From positions 1 to 19,038 of the forward strand of contig JAAZCR010000202.1 of NCBI GenBank assembly GCA_012513195.1: a stretch of DNA of 19,038 nt. The letters are read 5' to 3'. This DNA is from Bacilli bacterium. Lineage in GTDB: Bacteria > Bacillota_I > Bacilli_A > Haloplasmatales > Haloplasmataceae. Under the pieces are notes generated by a model. It was not told the DNA's origin. It saw only the letters and a program-made list of their open reading frames with translations, and made no database searches. How positions within the stretch are numbered: the first letter of the stretch is position 1; the number at the start of each line of letters is the position of its first letter. Positions 1 through 7,147 of the stretch are shown here, piece by piece. Both the position numbers and the translations under genes were made by a program.

Positions 1-1
1 G

Positions 2-529
2 GCATATAGAGCCCAACTGGAAGCTCGATTAGATCCACTCACTAGACTACCTAATCGTTTAATGCTCACGGAATATTTCGAATCATTAAGAAAAAAATAT
101 AAAGACACACAAGATTCTTTTGCAATCGCAATGATTGATATTGATAATTTTAAACAGATTAATGACACCTTTGGTCATCCAGTTGGTGATAAAGTATTAG
201 AAACCATGGCTAAAATTTTGAAGAAACATCTTAACTCGAAAGATTTTGTCTGTCGCTTTGGTGGTGAAGAATTTCTCCTCCTTCTCGACGAATGTGATAA
301 AAATAATGTATTAGAGCGCATTGATCCTTTAAAAAAAGAAATCGATACCCATCCCTTTGATGGTATCGAAGTTACTGTTAGTATTGGTATAAGTATTTAT
401 AATGATAGGTTAACAATGATTGAAAACATAACTTGTGCTGATCAAGCGCTATATGCGATAAAAAATATGGGCAAAAACCGCGTATTATTATATGATGATA
501 TAAAGGAGTCAGATTATGGACAAAATTAA
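2..529 (+). CDS. GGDEF-domain diguanylate cyclase, 5' end outside window
   Basis: Probable diguanylate cyclase, joining two GTP into cyclic di-GMP. The reading frame is open from base 2, so the gene starts before the window and only its C-terminal catalytic domain is visible. The domain opens with the classic entry motif DPLTRLPNR (about bases 32-58), followed by the metal-binding stretch IDIDNFKQIND. The active-site loop is GGEEF (bases 260-274) and the distal motif VSIGIS is present. The four residues where an RxxD inhibitory I-site would sit read NSKD, so the Arg is missing and product inhibition at that site is doubtful. The sensory N-terminus is not visible. The last 14 bases overlap luxS, implying one transcript and coupled translation. 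Family assignment is secure; activity is inferred from the intact GGEEF motif. Confidence 0.93.
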   Translation, partial: AYRAQLEARLDPLTRLPNRLMLTEYFESLRKKYKDTQDSFAIAMIDIDNFKQINDTFGHPVGDKVLETMAKILKKHLNSKDFVCRFGGEEFLLLLDECDKNNVLERIDPLKKEIDTHPFDGIEVTVSIGISIYNDRLTMIENITCADQALYAIKNMGKNRVLLYDDIKESDYGQN

Positions 530-998
530 AAGTTTTTCGATTAATCATCTTAAACTTGAACGCGGAGTATATATCATGCGTAAGGATAAATTCAACGGCA
601 TCACAATTACAACCGTTGATATTAGAATGAAACGTCCCAACCGCGAACCTGTCATAAATACCAGCGAACTTCACACAATTGAGCATTTAGGAGCAGTATA
701 TTTACGCAATTATTCTCGTTTAAAAGACAAAGTGGTCTATTTTGGTCCAATGGGATGTCGGACAGGCTTTGAGTTAGTTTTAGTAGGTGATTATGAATCA
801 CGGGAACTTCTTGAAGACATAATCGCTACGTTTGAATTTATCGCTAATTATGAAGGCGATATTCCTGGTCAAAGTGCGATAGAATGTGGAAACTATTTAG
901 ATCATAATTTACCCATGGCTAAATACCATGCCCAAGATTTCTTACAGGACCCATTATTAAATATTAAAGATAGTAATCTGAATTATCCAATGGAGTAG
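516..998 (+). CDS. luxS: S-ribosylhomocysteine lyase LuxS
   Basis: LuxS cleaves S-ribosylhomocysteine to homocysteine and the AI-2 precursor DPD, as part of the cytoplasmic activated methyl cycle. The protein has 160 residues, close to the family's usual 155-170. The metal-site motif HTIEH is present (His53, His57, with Glu56 as the catalytic acid). The catalytic Cys81 lies in PMGCRTGF and the third metal ligand Cys124 in ECGNY. The start at 516 is chosen because an AAGGAG Shine-Dalgarno lies 6 bases upstream; Met21 has no comparable site and would remove the conserved N-terminal strand. The gene overlaps the GGDEF gene by 14 bases and ends in its own terminator hairpin. All catalytic residues are present, so the identification is firm. 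Confidence 0.97.
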   Translation: MDKIKSFSINHLKLERGVYIMRKDKFNGITITTVDIRMKRPNREPVINTSELHTIEHLGAVYLRNYSRLKDKVVYFGPMGCRTGFELVLVGDYESRELLEDIIATFEFIANYEGDIPGQSAIECGNYLDHNLPMAKYHAQDFLQDPLLNIKDSNLNYPME

Positions 999-1015
999 TA
1001 ATACTCCATTTTTTC
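989..1015 (+). terminator. Rho-independent terminator of luxS
   Basis: The inverted repeat TGGAGTA/TACTCCA (991-997 and 1002-1008, loop of four) extends by flanking A-T pairs and is followed by a T-run (1009-1014). The stem contains part of the luxS stop codon. On the minus strand no T-run follows the same hairpin, so it mainly serves luxS. Confidence 0.75.
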
Positions 1016-1555
1016 TTAGTCATTTATTTTAGTGATTGGAATGTTTTTCTTGTTTTGAATAAGTTGTAAAAAGTTTTCTAGTTCTAACTCATCTTTAAAA
1101 ACGCGTAATGGTATGATTAAAGGTGGCATGTTTTCACTGATAATATCAATATATCTCTCATCGATGAAGATTTCTGTAATAGTTTCAATAGGATAGACAG
1201 CCATGTTTTGATGTTCATCACTTTCAACGATATCTGTATCACTTACTTTTATTTTAATTATCTCATCATTTTGATAGTTTAATGGTTGATTTAAAAATGT
1301 ATAGGCCTTTTTAATCAATGAGTATTTGAAGATGAGAAAAGCGAGAATGAACACTAAAATACCAGCCATAAGGAAGATTTGCCAGAGGGGACGGTCTTGA
1401 ACTGCCATCATCACAATGGCTGCAACAAAAACGACAATAACGAGTATTATTGAAAAAGCGAAGCGAAATAAAAGTTTACTGAAACGGTGTTGGTATTTAA
1501 GGCGATTCGCGCTATATAATTCATCTTGTTTGTTAAATTGATATTGGATTTCCAT
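1016..1555 (-). CDS. YcxB-like two-helix membrane protein
   Basis: Small membrane protein of 179 residues with no assigned biochemical role. A short N-terminal cytoplasmic stretch is followed by two hydrophobic helices at about residues 30-51 and 57-78, separated by a short polar turn. A soluble C-terminal domain follows (about 95-170), with alternating hydrophobic residues and a PPLIIPLRVF segment. That layout matches proteins annotated as YcxB-like, where the C-terminal domain resembles a small beta-rich fold. AGAGGTG lies 7 bases before the ATG and supports this start. The gene is convergent with luxS and divergent from the DJ-1 gene, so it is probably a single-gene unit. Family assignment rests on overall pattern and function is unknown. 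Confidence 0.65.
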   Translation of the reverse strand: MEIQYQFNKQDELYSANRLKYQHRFSKLLFRFAFSIILVIVVFVAAIVMMAVQDRPLWQIFLMAGILVFILAFLIFKYSLIKKAYTFLNQPLNYQNDEIIKIKVSDTDIVESDEHQNMAVYPIETITEIFIDERYIDIISENMPPLIIPLRVFKDELELENFLQLIQNKKNIPITKIND

Positions 1556-1682
1556 AATTTCACCTCTTTTGATAATTATATCATAATCTATTATCCGAAG
1601 TAGAGAGATTTATTTTTCTCTAATCTTTTTATATAATATAATTAAGTAAAGCACATAAAATTATAAATGAAGGAGGGTAAAG

Positions 1683-2426
1683 ATGAAAATTTTAGCTCTA
1701 TTAGCTCCTGGGTTTGAAGATTTGGAAGCTTTGGGTACCATTGCTTTGTTAAGACGGGCGAAACTAGAAGTTGATGTTTGTTCTGTGGAAAACACCAAAA
1801 CAATCACTGGTAAATATAATATCACAGTTAAAGCTGATGTCAAATTAAAGAAAGTTAATCCAGACCTCTATGAAGGGTTATTTTTACCAGGTGGTATGCC
1901 AGGAGTAGAAAATTTATTCAAAGTTGATAAAGTGAAAGAACTCGTCAAATACTTTGTGGAAAAAGATAAAGTACTAGCTTGTATCTGTGCAGCTCCAACT
2001 ATTCCTGGTAGACTAGGTCTACTTGCGGGTAAAAACTATACTTGTTTCCCTGGTTGCGAAGATGATTGTAAAGATGGTATCCATCACGATGTCAATGCGA
2101 TAACCGATGGCAATATCATTACTGGTAGAGCTGCGGGAGCAGTGCATGATTTCGCTTATGAAATCATCAAAAAGTTCAAAGGTGAAGAGTTCGCTACTGA
2201 AGTCATGAACCATATTTGTTATGAAAGATGTACTTGTAAAGAGGAAGAATGCTGTAAAGAACATTGTGAATGTCAAGAAAAACATGATAAAGAATGTTAC
2301 AAGGAAGAAGTAAAAGAAGAATGCTGTTGTAAAGAAGACCATGATAAAGAATGTTGTAAAGAAGAAACCAAAGAAGAGTGTGGTTGTAAAGAAGAAAAGT
2401 GTAACTCCGATAAAACAGAGGAATAA
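1683..2426 (+). CDS. DJ-1/PfpI family protein with Cys-rich C-terminal tail
   Basis: Residues 1-178 are a complete DJ-1/PfpI domain. The motif GFEDLE supplies the conserved Glu15, and the nucleophile-elbow Cys102 lies in CICAAPT. The strand motif LFLPGG and the ITGRAAGA segment are also typical. Family members act as glyoxalase/deglycase-type or redox-stress proteins; which activity applies here is not visible. Residues 179-247 are an unusual extension with 16 Cys between residues 179 and 240, the rest mostly Lys, Glu and Asp. It contains two adjacent 19-residue copies (201-219 and 220-238, 15 of 19 identical) starting HDKEC. The tail could bind metal ions or thiols, but that is inference. 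AAGGAGGG precedes the start. Flanking terminators make it monocistronic. Confidence 0.9.
   Translation: MKILALLAPGFEDLEALGTIALLRRAKLEVDVCSVENTKTITGKYNITVKADVKLKKVNPDLYEGLFLPGGMPGVENLFKVDKVKELVKYFVEKDKVLACICAAPTIPGRLGLLAGKNYTCFPGCEDDCKDGIHHDVNAITDGNIITGRAAGAVHDFAYEIIKKFKGEEFATEVMNHICYERCTCKEEECCKEHCECQEKHDKECYKEEVKEECCCKEDHDKECCKEETKEECGCKEEKCNSDKTEE
2283..2396 (+). repeat. Two-copy 57-bp tandem repeat inside the DJ-1 tail
   Basis: Two adjacent 57-base units (2283-2339 and 2340-2396) encode the 19-residue Cys/Lys/Glu repeat. Both begin CATGATAAAGAATGTT and stay in frame. Most differences between the copies are third-position or conservative changes, suggesting an older duplication kept under selection. 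Confidence 0.85.
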
Positions 2427-2437
2427 TGTCATCTAGT

Positions 2438-2470
2438 AAAAAAAGAAAGTCAATTTGACTTTCTTTTTTT
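2438..2470. terminator. Bidirectional terminator between DJ-1 gene and GH35 gene
   Basis: A 15-bp near-perfect hairpin (2438-2452 with 2456-2470, loop ATT) has an A-run on the left and a T-run on the right, so it can end transcription from both sides. It lies 11 bases after the DJ-1 stop and about 22 bases past the stop of the opposing GH35 gene. Confidence 0.85.
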
Positions 2471-2492
2471 TATAGGTAGTTTAAGTGCTAAC

Positions 2493-4898
2493 CTATCGAT
2501 ATTCAATTACTACTCGCTCTTTACAACATGGACAATTATTTATCGTAATGTAATAGATATTATCTTGTTTATTAATCGAATAATCATCACTTGGTAAGAT
2601 TTCTTTATCTGTTTCGATCTTAATGACAGCATCTTTTTGAAGGTGTCTAAATTCAATTCTGTTTTCTGATATATCTACTACTTCAGCCATCGCATAATGA
2701 ATTAACAAACCATGATAATTAACGTTTAGTGGTAACATCACAGCTTCTTTACTTTTTAGAGTTAGAGTCCTACCTTCAAATAATGGTTTATTATTTTCAT
2801 ATATATTTATTTCTTTTGTGAATCCATCGAGGTTGAGTAAATGAAGGAAACGCTCGCCTATATTGTTCTTGGTGGTTGTCATAAAAATACCATGATATTT
2901 ATTGGTATTATATAAATTTGCGTCCATATCTAATCGTTTAAGTGTTAATCGCATTAATTCGAGATTAGCTGGTAAATTACATGCATAAACAATTGCCTTA
3001 CCATTTTGTGACATTGTTTCAAATGCACACGGGTAATCTTTACCATATACTTTAAAAATAGGTGTGATGTTACTTCCATCAAACATTTGCGCATAATAGG
3101 TACGCACTTCTTTAAACTGAGCAGCAAATCCGACTGGATAAACTGATAGATTATAATGAGGTTGGTCATATATAGTATCAATGATGGTAACACCTAAATA
3201 ATCAGCTAAGATTGTACAAGGATTGTTTTCCATATCGTATTGTGGTAATTCACCACAGATGAGAAGTTTTCCACCTGTATTTAAATAGTCAACTAACTTA
3301 ACTTGCAGGTCTTTACTCATGTATCTTGCGCAAGGTACAACTAATACTTTAGTCTTTTCTATATCAATAGTTTGTGATTGAAGATTTATGGATGTAAAAC
3401 GGTAGTTCATAAGTAGAAGCAGTTTACTTATTATATCCCATGCTAGTCCAGCACGATGTGCTGTAACATTATGAACAATCTCCCTCGAAATTTCGCTTTT
3501 GGGATAATAACTTTCAGTCATGAAGTAATCAGGAATAAAACCAAAAGAGAGGTTATCATACTCTTCATACATACTCGCCAGTTTCGCACTGTTTGCCTTT
3601 AATACCGTGTTACAATACTTTAATCGTGGATAGGTATAACTTAATTCTCCTTCAGGATTTACTGGAGCCGCAAAACCATGGCGTTCCCCTGTGATGGCGA
3701 TGCGGTCGTTACCATCACGACCAGTTTCATTAAAACGATAATTGTAGCCACCTGAAAAGAGATAATAATTGATGAAACGATTACCTTGAGCGATGCACAT
3801 CCGTGCTTTAAAGTCACTAGCGGAAGGATCATAGCGACTACCTAAATCATCACCAAAGTTACCATCACCACAATTGAATTCAACACTTGCGAGGGGTTGT
3901 TCACCATTACTACAAGCATCAATGAAACTATTAATTAAGTACAAATCGTGGAAATTAGTAACTTCTAGATTGCCGAAATAAATGTCAGAACCAGGAATAA
4001 TATCAGATTGAGCATATGCTTCATATAATTGACTAATACCGATTGGGAAGGTTTTTCCTCTTCCGCCACTAGTACCATGAATATTAACTACAAAAGGTAT
4101 ATCTTTTACTCCGTATTTTTCTGCATAACCCTTTAAAATGTTTACATATTTCTTGAACCGGTACCGATTATAATAACCTAAATCTTTCATTAATTTAGCA
4201 GCGTAGGACTCTTCTGGTGAAATTGCTTTTTGGGTGAATTCTACGAAATTATCGATATCAAATGGATATCTGGTTAATAATTCTTCTTTATATGTGTCCT
4301 TTAACCAACCATGAAAATCTGTTAATACAGTAGGGGTTAAATCAGGAGAATTACTCACCCATGATAACATACCTATTTCATTATCTAATTGAATCGCGAT
4401 GATATTTCCTCCATTTGTATATAAACGAGGACGAACAACAGTCATGATGGCTTCATACCAACGCTCAACCGCATTTAAATAGTTAGGATTTAAATAATCG
4501 AGAGTTTTCGTAGTAACAACTTTACCATCCCAAGTAGTTGGTATGGTATCGGGGTATTTTTCCATAACCCAATAAGGAATACCCTCGTTTTTCATTTCAG
4601 CCATAATAAATGGCCCCGGTCTTAAAAAGAAGTATAAACCTTTTTCTTGGCATAAATCGATAAAACGCACCAAGTTCAATTCAGGGCGTGTTTTTCCTTC
4701 TAAATCGATATCTCCCTCATGTTCTTCATGACATAACCAAGGTACATATGTACTGACAGTATTACAACCAGCATCAATTAGTTTGTTAATGCGATCTTCC
4801 CATTCTTCAACTGGTAAGCGATAATAATGGATTTCCCCACTTATGATTAATGTGGGGTTCCCGTCAATTATAAATTGTTTATTTTTTAGTTCAATCAT
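2493..4898 (-). CDS. GH35-family glycoside hydrolase (beta-galactosidase-like), paralogue 1
   Basis: Retaining glycoside hydrolase of the GH35 type, 801 residues, no signal peptide, so cytoplasmic. The N-terminal TIM barrel has the family hallmarks GEIHYYRLP (21-29), AGCNTVSTYVPW and FLRPGPFIMAE. The acid/base is Glu174 in QLDNEIG and the likely nucleophile is Glu340 in ASVEFNCG. The rest (about 480-801) is a Rossmann-like segment and beta-rich C-terminal domains. The ATG at 4898 is chosen because the SD GGGTGA lies 5 bases upstream; an upstream in-frame start at 5051 would run through the promoter and operator. It is paralogous to the 8607 gene and shares its regulon's promoter design. GH35 contains beta-galactosidases, exo-beta-glucosaminidases and a beta-1,2-glucosyltransferase, so specificity cannot be read from sequence alone. 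Confidence 0.9.
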   Translation of the reverse strand: MIELKNKQFIIDGNPTLIISGEIHYYRLPVEEWEDRINKLIDAGCNTVSTYVPWLCHEEHEGDIDLEGKTRPELNLVRFIDLCQEKGLYFFLRPGPFIMAEMKNEGIPYWVMEKYPDTIPTTWDGKVVTTKTLDYLNPNYLNAVERWYEAIMTVVRPRLYTNGGNIIAIQLDNEIGMLSWVSNSPDLTPTVLTDFHGWLKDTYKEELLTRYPFDIDNFVEFTQKAISPEESYAAKLMKDLGYYNRYRFKKYVNILKGYAEKYGVKDIPFVVNIHGTSGGRGKTFPIGISQLYEAYAQSDIIPGSDIYFGNLEVTNFHDLYLINSFIDACSNGEQPLASVEFNCGDGNFGDDLGSRYDPSASDFKARMCIAQGNRFINYYLFSGGYNYRFNETGRDGNDRIAITGERHGFAAPVNPEGELSYTYPRLKYCNTVLKANSAKLASMYEEYDNLSFGFIPDYFMTESYYPKSEISREIVHNVTAHRAGLAWDIISKLLLLMNYRFTSINLQSQTIDIEKTKVLVVPCARYMSKDLQVKLVDYLNTGGKLLICGELPQYDMENNPCTILADYLGVTIIDTIYDQPHYNLSVYPVGFAAQFKEVRTYYAQMFDGSNITPIFKVYGKDYPCAFETMSQNGKAIVYACNLPANLELMRLTLKRLDMDANLYNTNKYHGIFMTTTKNNIGERFLHLLNLDGFTKEINIYENNKPLFEGRTLTLKSKEAVMLPLNVNYHGLLIHYAMAEVVDISENRIEFRHLQKDAVIKIETDKEILPSDDYSINKQDNIYYITINNCPCCKERVVIEYR

Positions 4899-4911
4899 GA
4901 AGTTCACCCTT

Positions 4912-4925
4912 TCGAAACGTTTCAA
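4912..4925 (-). promoter_or_regulatory. LacI-type operator at the GH35-1 promoter
   Basis: On the minus strand this reads TTGAAACGTTTCGA, 13 of 14 bases of the best palindrome in the window. It begins 4 bases past the -10 box and touches the Shine-Dalgarno, so bound repressor would cover the start of transcription. Together with the SD it forms a 22-base block (4904-4925) identical to the one at 5884-5905. Confidence 0.85.
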
Positions 4926-4929
4926 TACC

Positions 4930-4958
4930 ATTGTACAATAATTATTCTTTTTAAGCAA
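4930..4958 (-). promoter_or_regulatory. Promoter of GH35-1 gene
   Basis: The minus strand has -35 TTGCTT (4953-4958), a 17-base spacer and -10 TACAAT (4930-4935), directly upstream of the operator. Confidence 0.7.
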
Positions 4959-4964
4959 TAGATT

Positions 4965-4994
4965 AAAAAGGAAAGATTTTTTATATCTTTCCTT
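4965..4994 (-). terminator. Terminator of the EEP-fold hydrolase gene
   Basis: A 10-bp hairpin reads AAGGAAAGAT (4968-4977) with ATCTTTCCTT (4985-4994). On the minus strand it is followed by a T-run. It overlaps the last codons of the upstream gene and separates it from the GH35-1 promoter. Confidence 0.75.
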
Positions 4995-5763
4995 CAGATA
5001 CCGTAATTGTTGCGAGTACAGGATAATGGTCACTAATAAAGCGACCATCAACTAATTCACGATAAATCAGAACTTCAGTTATTTTAAACTCTGGTGATAC
5101 AAAGATATAATCGATTGGGCTACCTGTTTTTGTACCTTTAAAAGCATGGAAGGTTGCACCATAATTAGCAGGATCTATATATTGATATACATTTACTAAA
5201 CCTGTCTCATTTAACAGCTTGATTACCTCGCTATCATCAGTCACGTTAAAATCTCCCATGATAATCGTGGGTAGTGGGTCGATTTCCTGTTTTTCTCGCA
5301 TTTTATTAATAACTATTTTTATTCCTTCTACTTGGGCAATGTTACTTATATGATCAAGATGGGTATTAAATATGCGAAACCGCAAGTTACGATTGTCCTT
5401 AAAGATAAACTCACCAAAAGTACAGATTCTTACACAACCAGAGTTATAAGATACAGAGTTAGGTACATAAGGCGTTTCTGATAACCAAAATGTACATGCT
5501 TCTTTACATTCTAAAACACTTTTATCATAAAAGATGTAATTACCTTCTTCATGTTGTTTCCGATTAATCCCAATATAATGATAATCGGGTAAGCCATTAA
5601 GTAAATCAGTTAATTGATCATCTAATACCTCCTGAGTTCCGAAGACTAACGGATGATATTCGTTAAAAAATTTAATCATACTGTTTTTCCGATATGGCCA
5701 AGCATTATCTTTGTCCATGGTATGATTTAATCTAATATTAAAAGTGGTGATTTTCAGGTTCAT
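4981..5763 (-). CDS. Endonuclease/exonuclease/phosphatase (EEP) fold hydrolase
   Basis: Metal-dependent phosphodiesterase/phosphatase-fold protein of 260 residues, cytoplasmic. The EEP motifs appear in order: TTFNIR (Asn9), GTQE (Glu45), NTHLDH (133-138), MGDFN (Asp171, Asn173), SPIDYIF (Asp218) and SDHYPV (Asp245, His246). All catalytic and metal positions are therefore present. The start is ATG 5763 with GAGGG 5 bases upstream; an adjacent TTG codon could also be read as a start but is too close to that SD. The gene has its own promoter and terminator. The family spans nucleases, sugar- and lipid-phosphate phosphatases and phosphodiesterases. In this sugar locus, removal of a phospho-substituent is plausible but unproven. 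Unlike its neighbours, no operator lies at its promoter. Confidence 0.85.
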   Translation of the reverse strand: MNLKITTFNIRLNHTMDKDNAWPYRKNSMIKFFNEYHPLVFGTQEVLDDQLTDLLNGLPDYHYIGINRKQHEEGNYIFYDKSVLECKEACTFWLSETPYVPNSVSYNSGCVRICTFGEFIFKDNRNLRFRIFNTHLDHISNIAQVEGIKIVINKMREKQEIDPLPTIIMGDFNVTDDSEVIKLLNETGLVNVYQYIDPANYGATFHAFKGTKTGSPIDYIFVSPEFKITEVLIYRELVDGRFISDHYPVLATITVSEGKI

Positions 5764-5794
5764 CAAATCCCTCTTTCTAATTTACTTCAAATTA

Positions 5795-5822
5795 ATTATA
5801 ATCCAATTAGAGTAATTTTCAA
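5795..5822 (-). promoter_or_regulatory. Promoter of the EEP-fold hydrolase gene
   Basis: The minus strand has -35 TTGAAA (5817-5822), a 16-base spacer and -10 TATAAT (5795-5800). No copy of the regulon palindrome lies between it and the gene. Confidence 0.65.
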
Positions 5823-5847
5823 TAAATAAGAAAAAGTTTTAAAACTC

Positions 5848-5876
5848 TTGTATTATCTGGATAAATAAGTTAAAAT
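5848..5876 (+). promoter_or_regulatory. Promoter of the glycoamylase-like/sulfatase/GH35-2 operon
   Basis: The -35 TTGTAT (5848-5853), a 17-base spacer and -10 TAAAAT (5871-5876) place the start of transcription near 5883, at the edge of the operator. Confidence 0.7.
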
Positions 5877-5883
5877 TATGGTG

Positions 5884-5897
5884 TTGAAACGTTTCGA
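5884..5897 (+). promoter_or_regulatory. LacI-type operator of the three-gene operon
   Basis: TTGAAACGTTTCGA, 13 of 14 bases of the best palindrome, with the central CpG typical of LacI-family operators. It begins 7 bases after the -10 box and is followed directly by the SD AAGGGTGA. Confidence 0.85.
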
Positions 5898-5914
5898 AAG
5901 GGTGAGTTGGTTTT

Positions 5915-7147
5915 ATGGATTTAGATACGAAAATTCTCGAACTAGAAGCTAAAGCTTGTTTTGACTTTTTTTGGGACAGTAAACATACTAACACTAATAA
6001 AAACAGTAAGGGTTATGGTCTAGTAATTGATCGCACTAATCGTCTTGACATGAGTTCAATTGCCTCAGTTGGTTTTGCGTTAAGTGCTTATGTGATTGGA
6101 GTCGAAAGAGGTTACATAACTTATGATGCAGCCCTTGAACGGGTTAAAGGCACACTAAAGACTGTTTATGAGAATGTCCCTCATTATAAGGGCTTTTTGA
6201 TGCATTTTGTCCACATGGAAACAGCGGAAAGATATCGTAATTCAGAAATTTCTACCATTGACACAGCTATTTTATTAAATGGTGCATTAACAGCTGATAG
6301 TTATTTTGATGACCCTGAGGTACATGATATAGTCAAGAAACTCTATGATAGAGTTGAGTGGAACCACTTCGTTGTAACACTTCATGGTAAAAAAGTATTC
6401 CGCATGGCTTATAATCCTGATACAAAGGAGTTCATTCATTATTGGAACATGCCTGCAGAACAATTAATGATGTATATTCTCGCTGCTGCTCATCATTCTA
6501 TTGACCAAGATACAGCTCTTGAATTATATAATAGTTTCGAACGTTATGCGGGTGGTTATAGGGATTATCAATTTATCTTTACTCCCGGGGGAGCCCTTTT
6601 CTGTTACCAATATTCACAAGCTTGGTTTAAATTTCAAGATTATGTTGATGTGCATGGATTTAATTGGTTTACAAACTCCGTTAATGCCACTTTAGCGAAT
6701 CGCGCTTGGTGTATTGACCATAAACATATCTATAAAACGTTCCATGAAAACTCTTGGGGTTTAACTGCCTGCGATTATCCTAATGGATATCGCGCTTTTG
6801 GTCCTGAACCATTAGGTTGGAATCATAAACCAGAAAAACATAATACCGACGGAACCGTAGCACCAAATGCTTTGTGTGGATCGGTACCATTCACCCCAAA
6901 AGAATGTATTGATGCGTTAAATTATCTCTATCATAATCATCCCAAATTATGGGGTGAGTATGGATTTAAAGATTCTTACAACCTTGAAGAAGAACCGTGG
7001 TACTGTGATAACTATTTAGGTATCGATAAAGGGATTTCATTACTTGGGATTGATAATTACTTACATGGAACCACTTGGAAGTATTATATGAAGCATCCAC
7101 TCATCCAAAAGGCAATTGAAATATTAAAATTTAGGAGGAGATCATGA
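5915..7147 (+). CDS. Glycoamylase-like (PF10091/GH144-type) glycoside hydrolase
   Basis: Predicted (alpha/alpha)6-barrel glycoside hydrolase of 410 residues, near the usual length for a lone domain. The pattern follows the glycoamylase-like family: an opening FDFFWD (17-21), [14 protein letters not shown] (45-58) and IGVERGY. Next come the acidic motif [12 protein letters not shown] (Glu111, Asp116), [11 protein letters not shown] (Glu182), [32 protein letters not shown] and [12 protein letters not shown]. Family members include GH144 endo-beta-1,2-glucanases and a sophorose-releasing exo-enzyme. Mapping of the exact catalytic acids was not possible here. There is no signal peptide, unusual for an endo-acting glucanase, so it probably trims imported oligosaccharides. 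It is the first gene of the operon, with an operator at its promoter. Its stop overlaps the sulfatase start by 4 bases (ATGA). Confidence 0.8.
   Translation: MDLDTKILELEAKACFDFFWDSKHTNTNKNSKGYGLVIDRTNRLDMSSIASVGFALSAYVIGVERGYITYDAALERVKGTLKTVYENVPHYKGFLMHFVHMETAERYRNSEISTIDTAILLNGALTADSYFDDPEVHDIVKKLYDRVEWNHFVVTLHGKKVFRMAYNPDTKEFIHYWNMPAEQLMMYILAAAHHSIDQDTALELYNSFERYAGGYRDYQFIFTPGGALFCYQYSQAWFKFQDYVDVHGFNWFTNSVNATLANRAWCIDHKHIYKTFHENSWGLTACDYPNGYRAFGPEPLGWNHKPEKHNTDGTVAPNALCGSVPFTPKECIDALNYLYHNHPKLWGEYGFKDSYNLEEEPWYCDNYLGIDKGISLLGIDNYLHGTTWKYYMKHPLIQKAIEILKFRRRS

Noticed and set aside
1460..1500. GAAACG half-site near the YcxB start
   Set aside because: There is no palindromic partner and it lies within coding sequence; a single half-site is expected by chance.
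1632..1642. TATAAT boxes before the DJ-1 gene
   Set aside because: Probably part of the real promoter, but no convincing -35 box at a suitable distance was found, so it is not listed as a feature.
2019..2432. Minus-strand Phe-rich reading frame opposite the DJ-1 tail
   Set aside because: It is the antisense shadow of the Lys/Glu-rich repeat (TTC/TTT runs) and has no SD; the plus-strand gene has a conserved domain.
4899..5051. N-terminal extension of the GH35-1 protein to 5051
   Set aside because: The extension would run through a promoter, an operator and the terminator of the neighbouring gene; the ATG at 4898 has its own SD and matches the paralogue's start.
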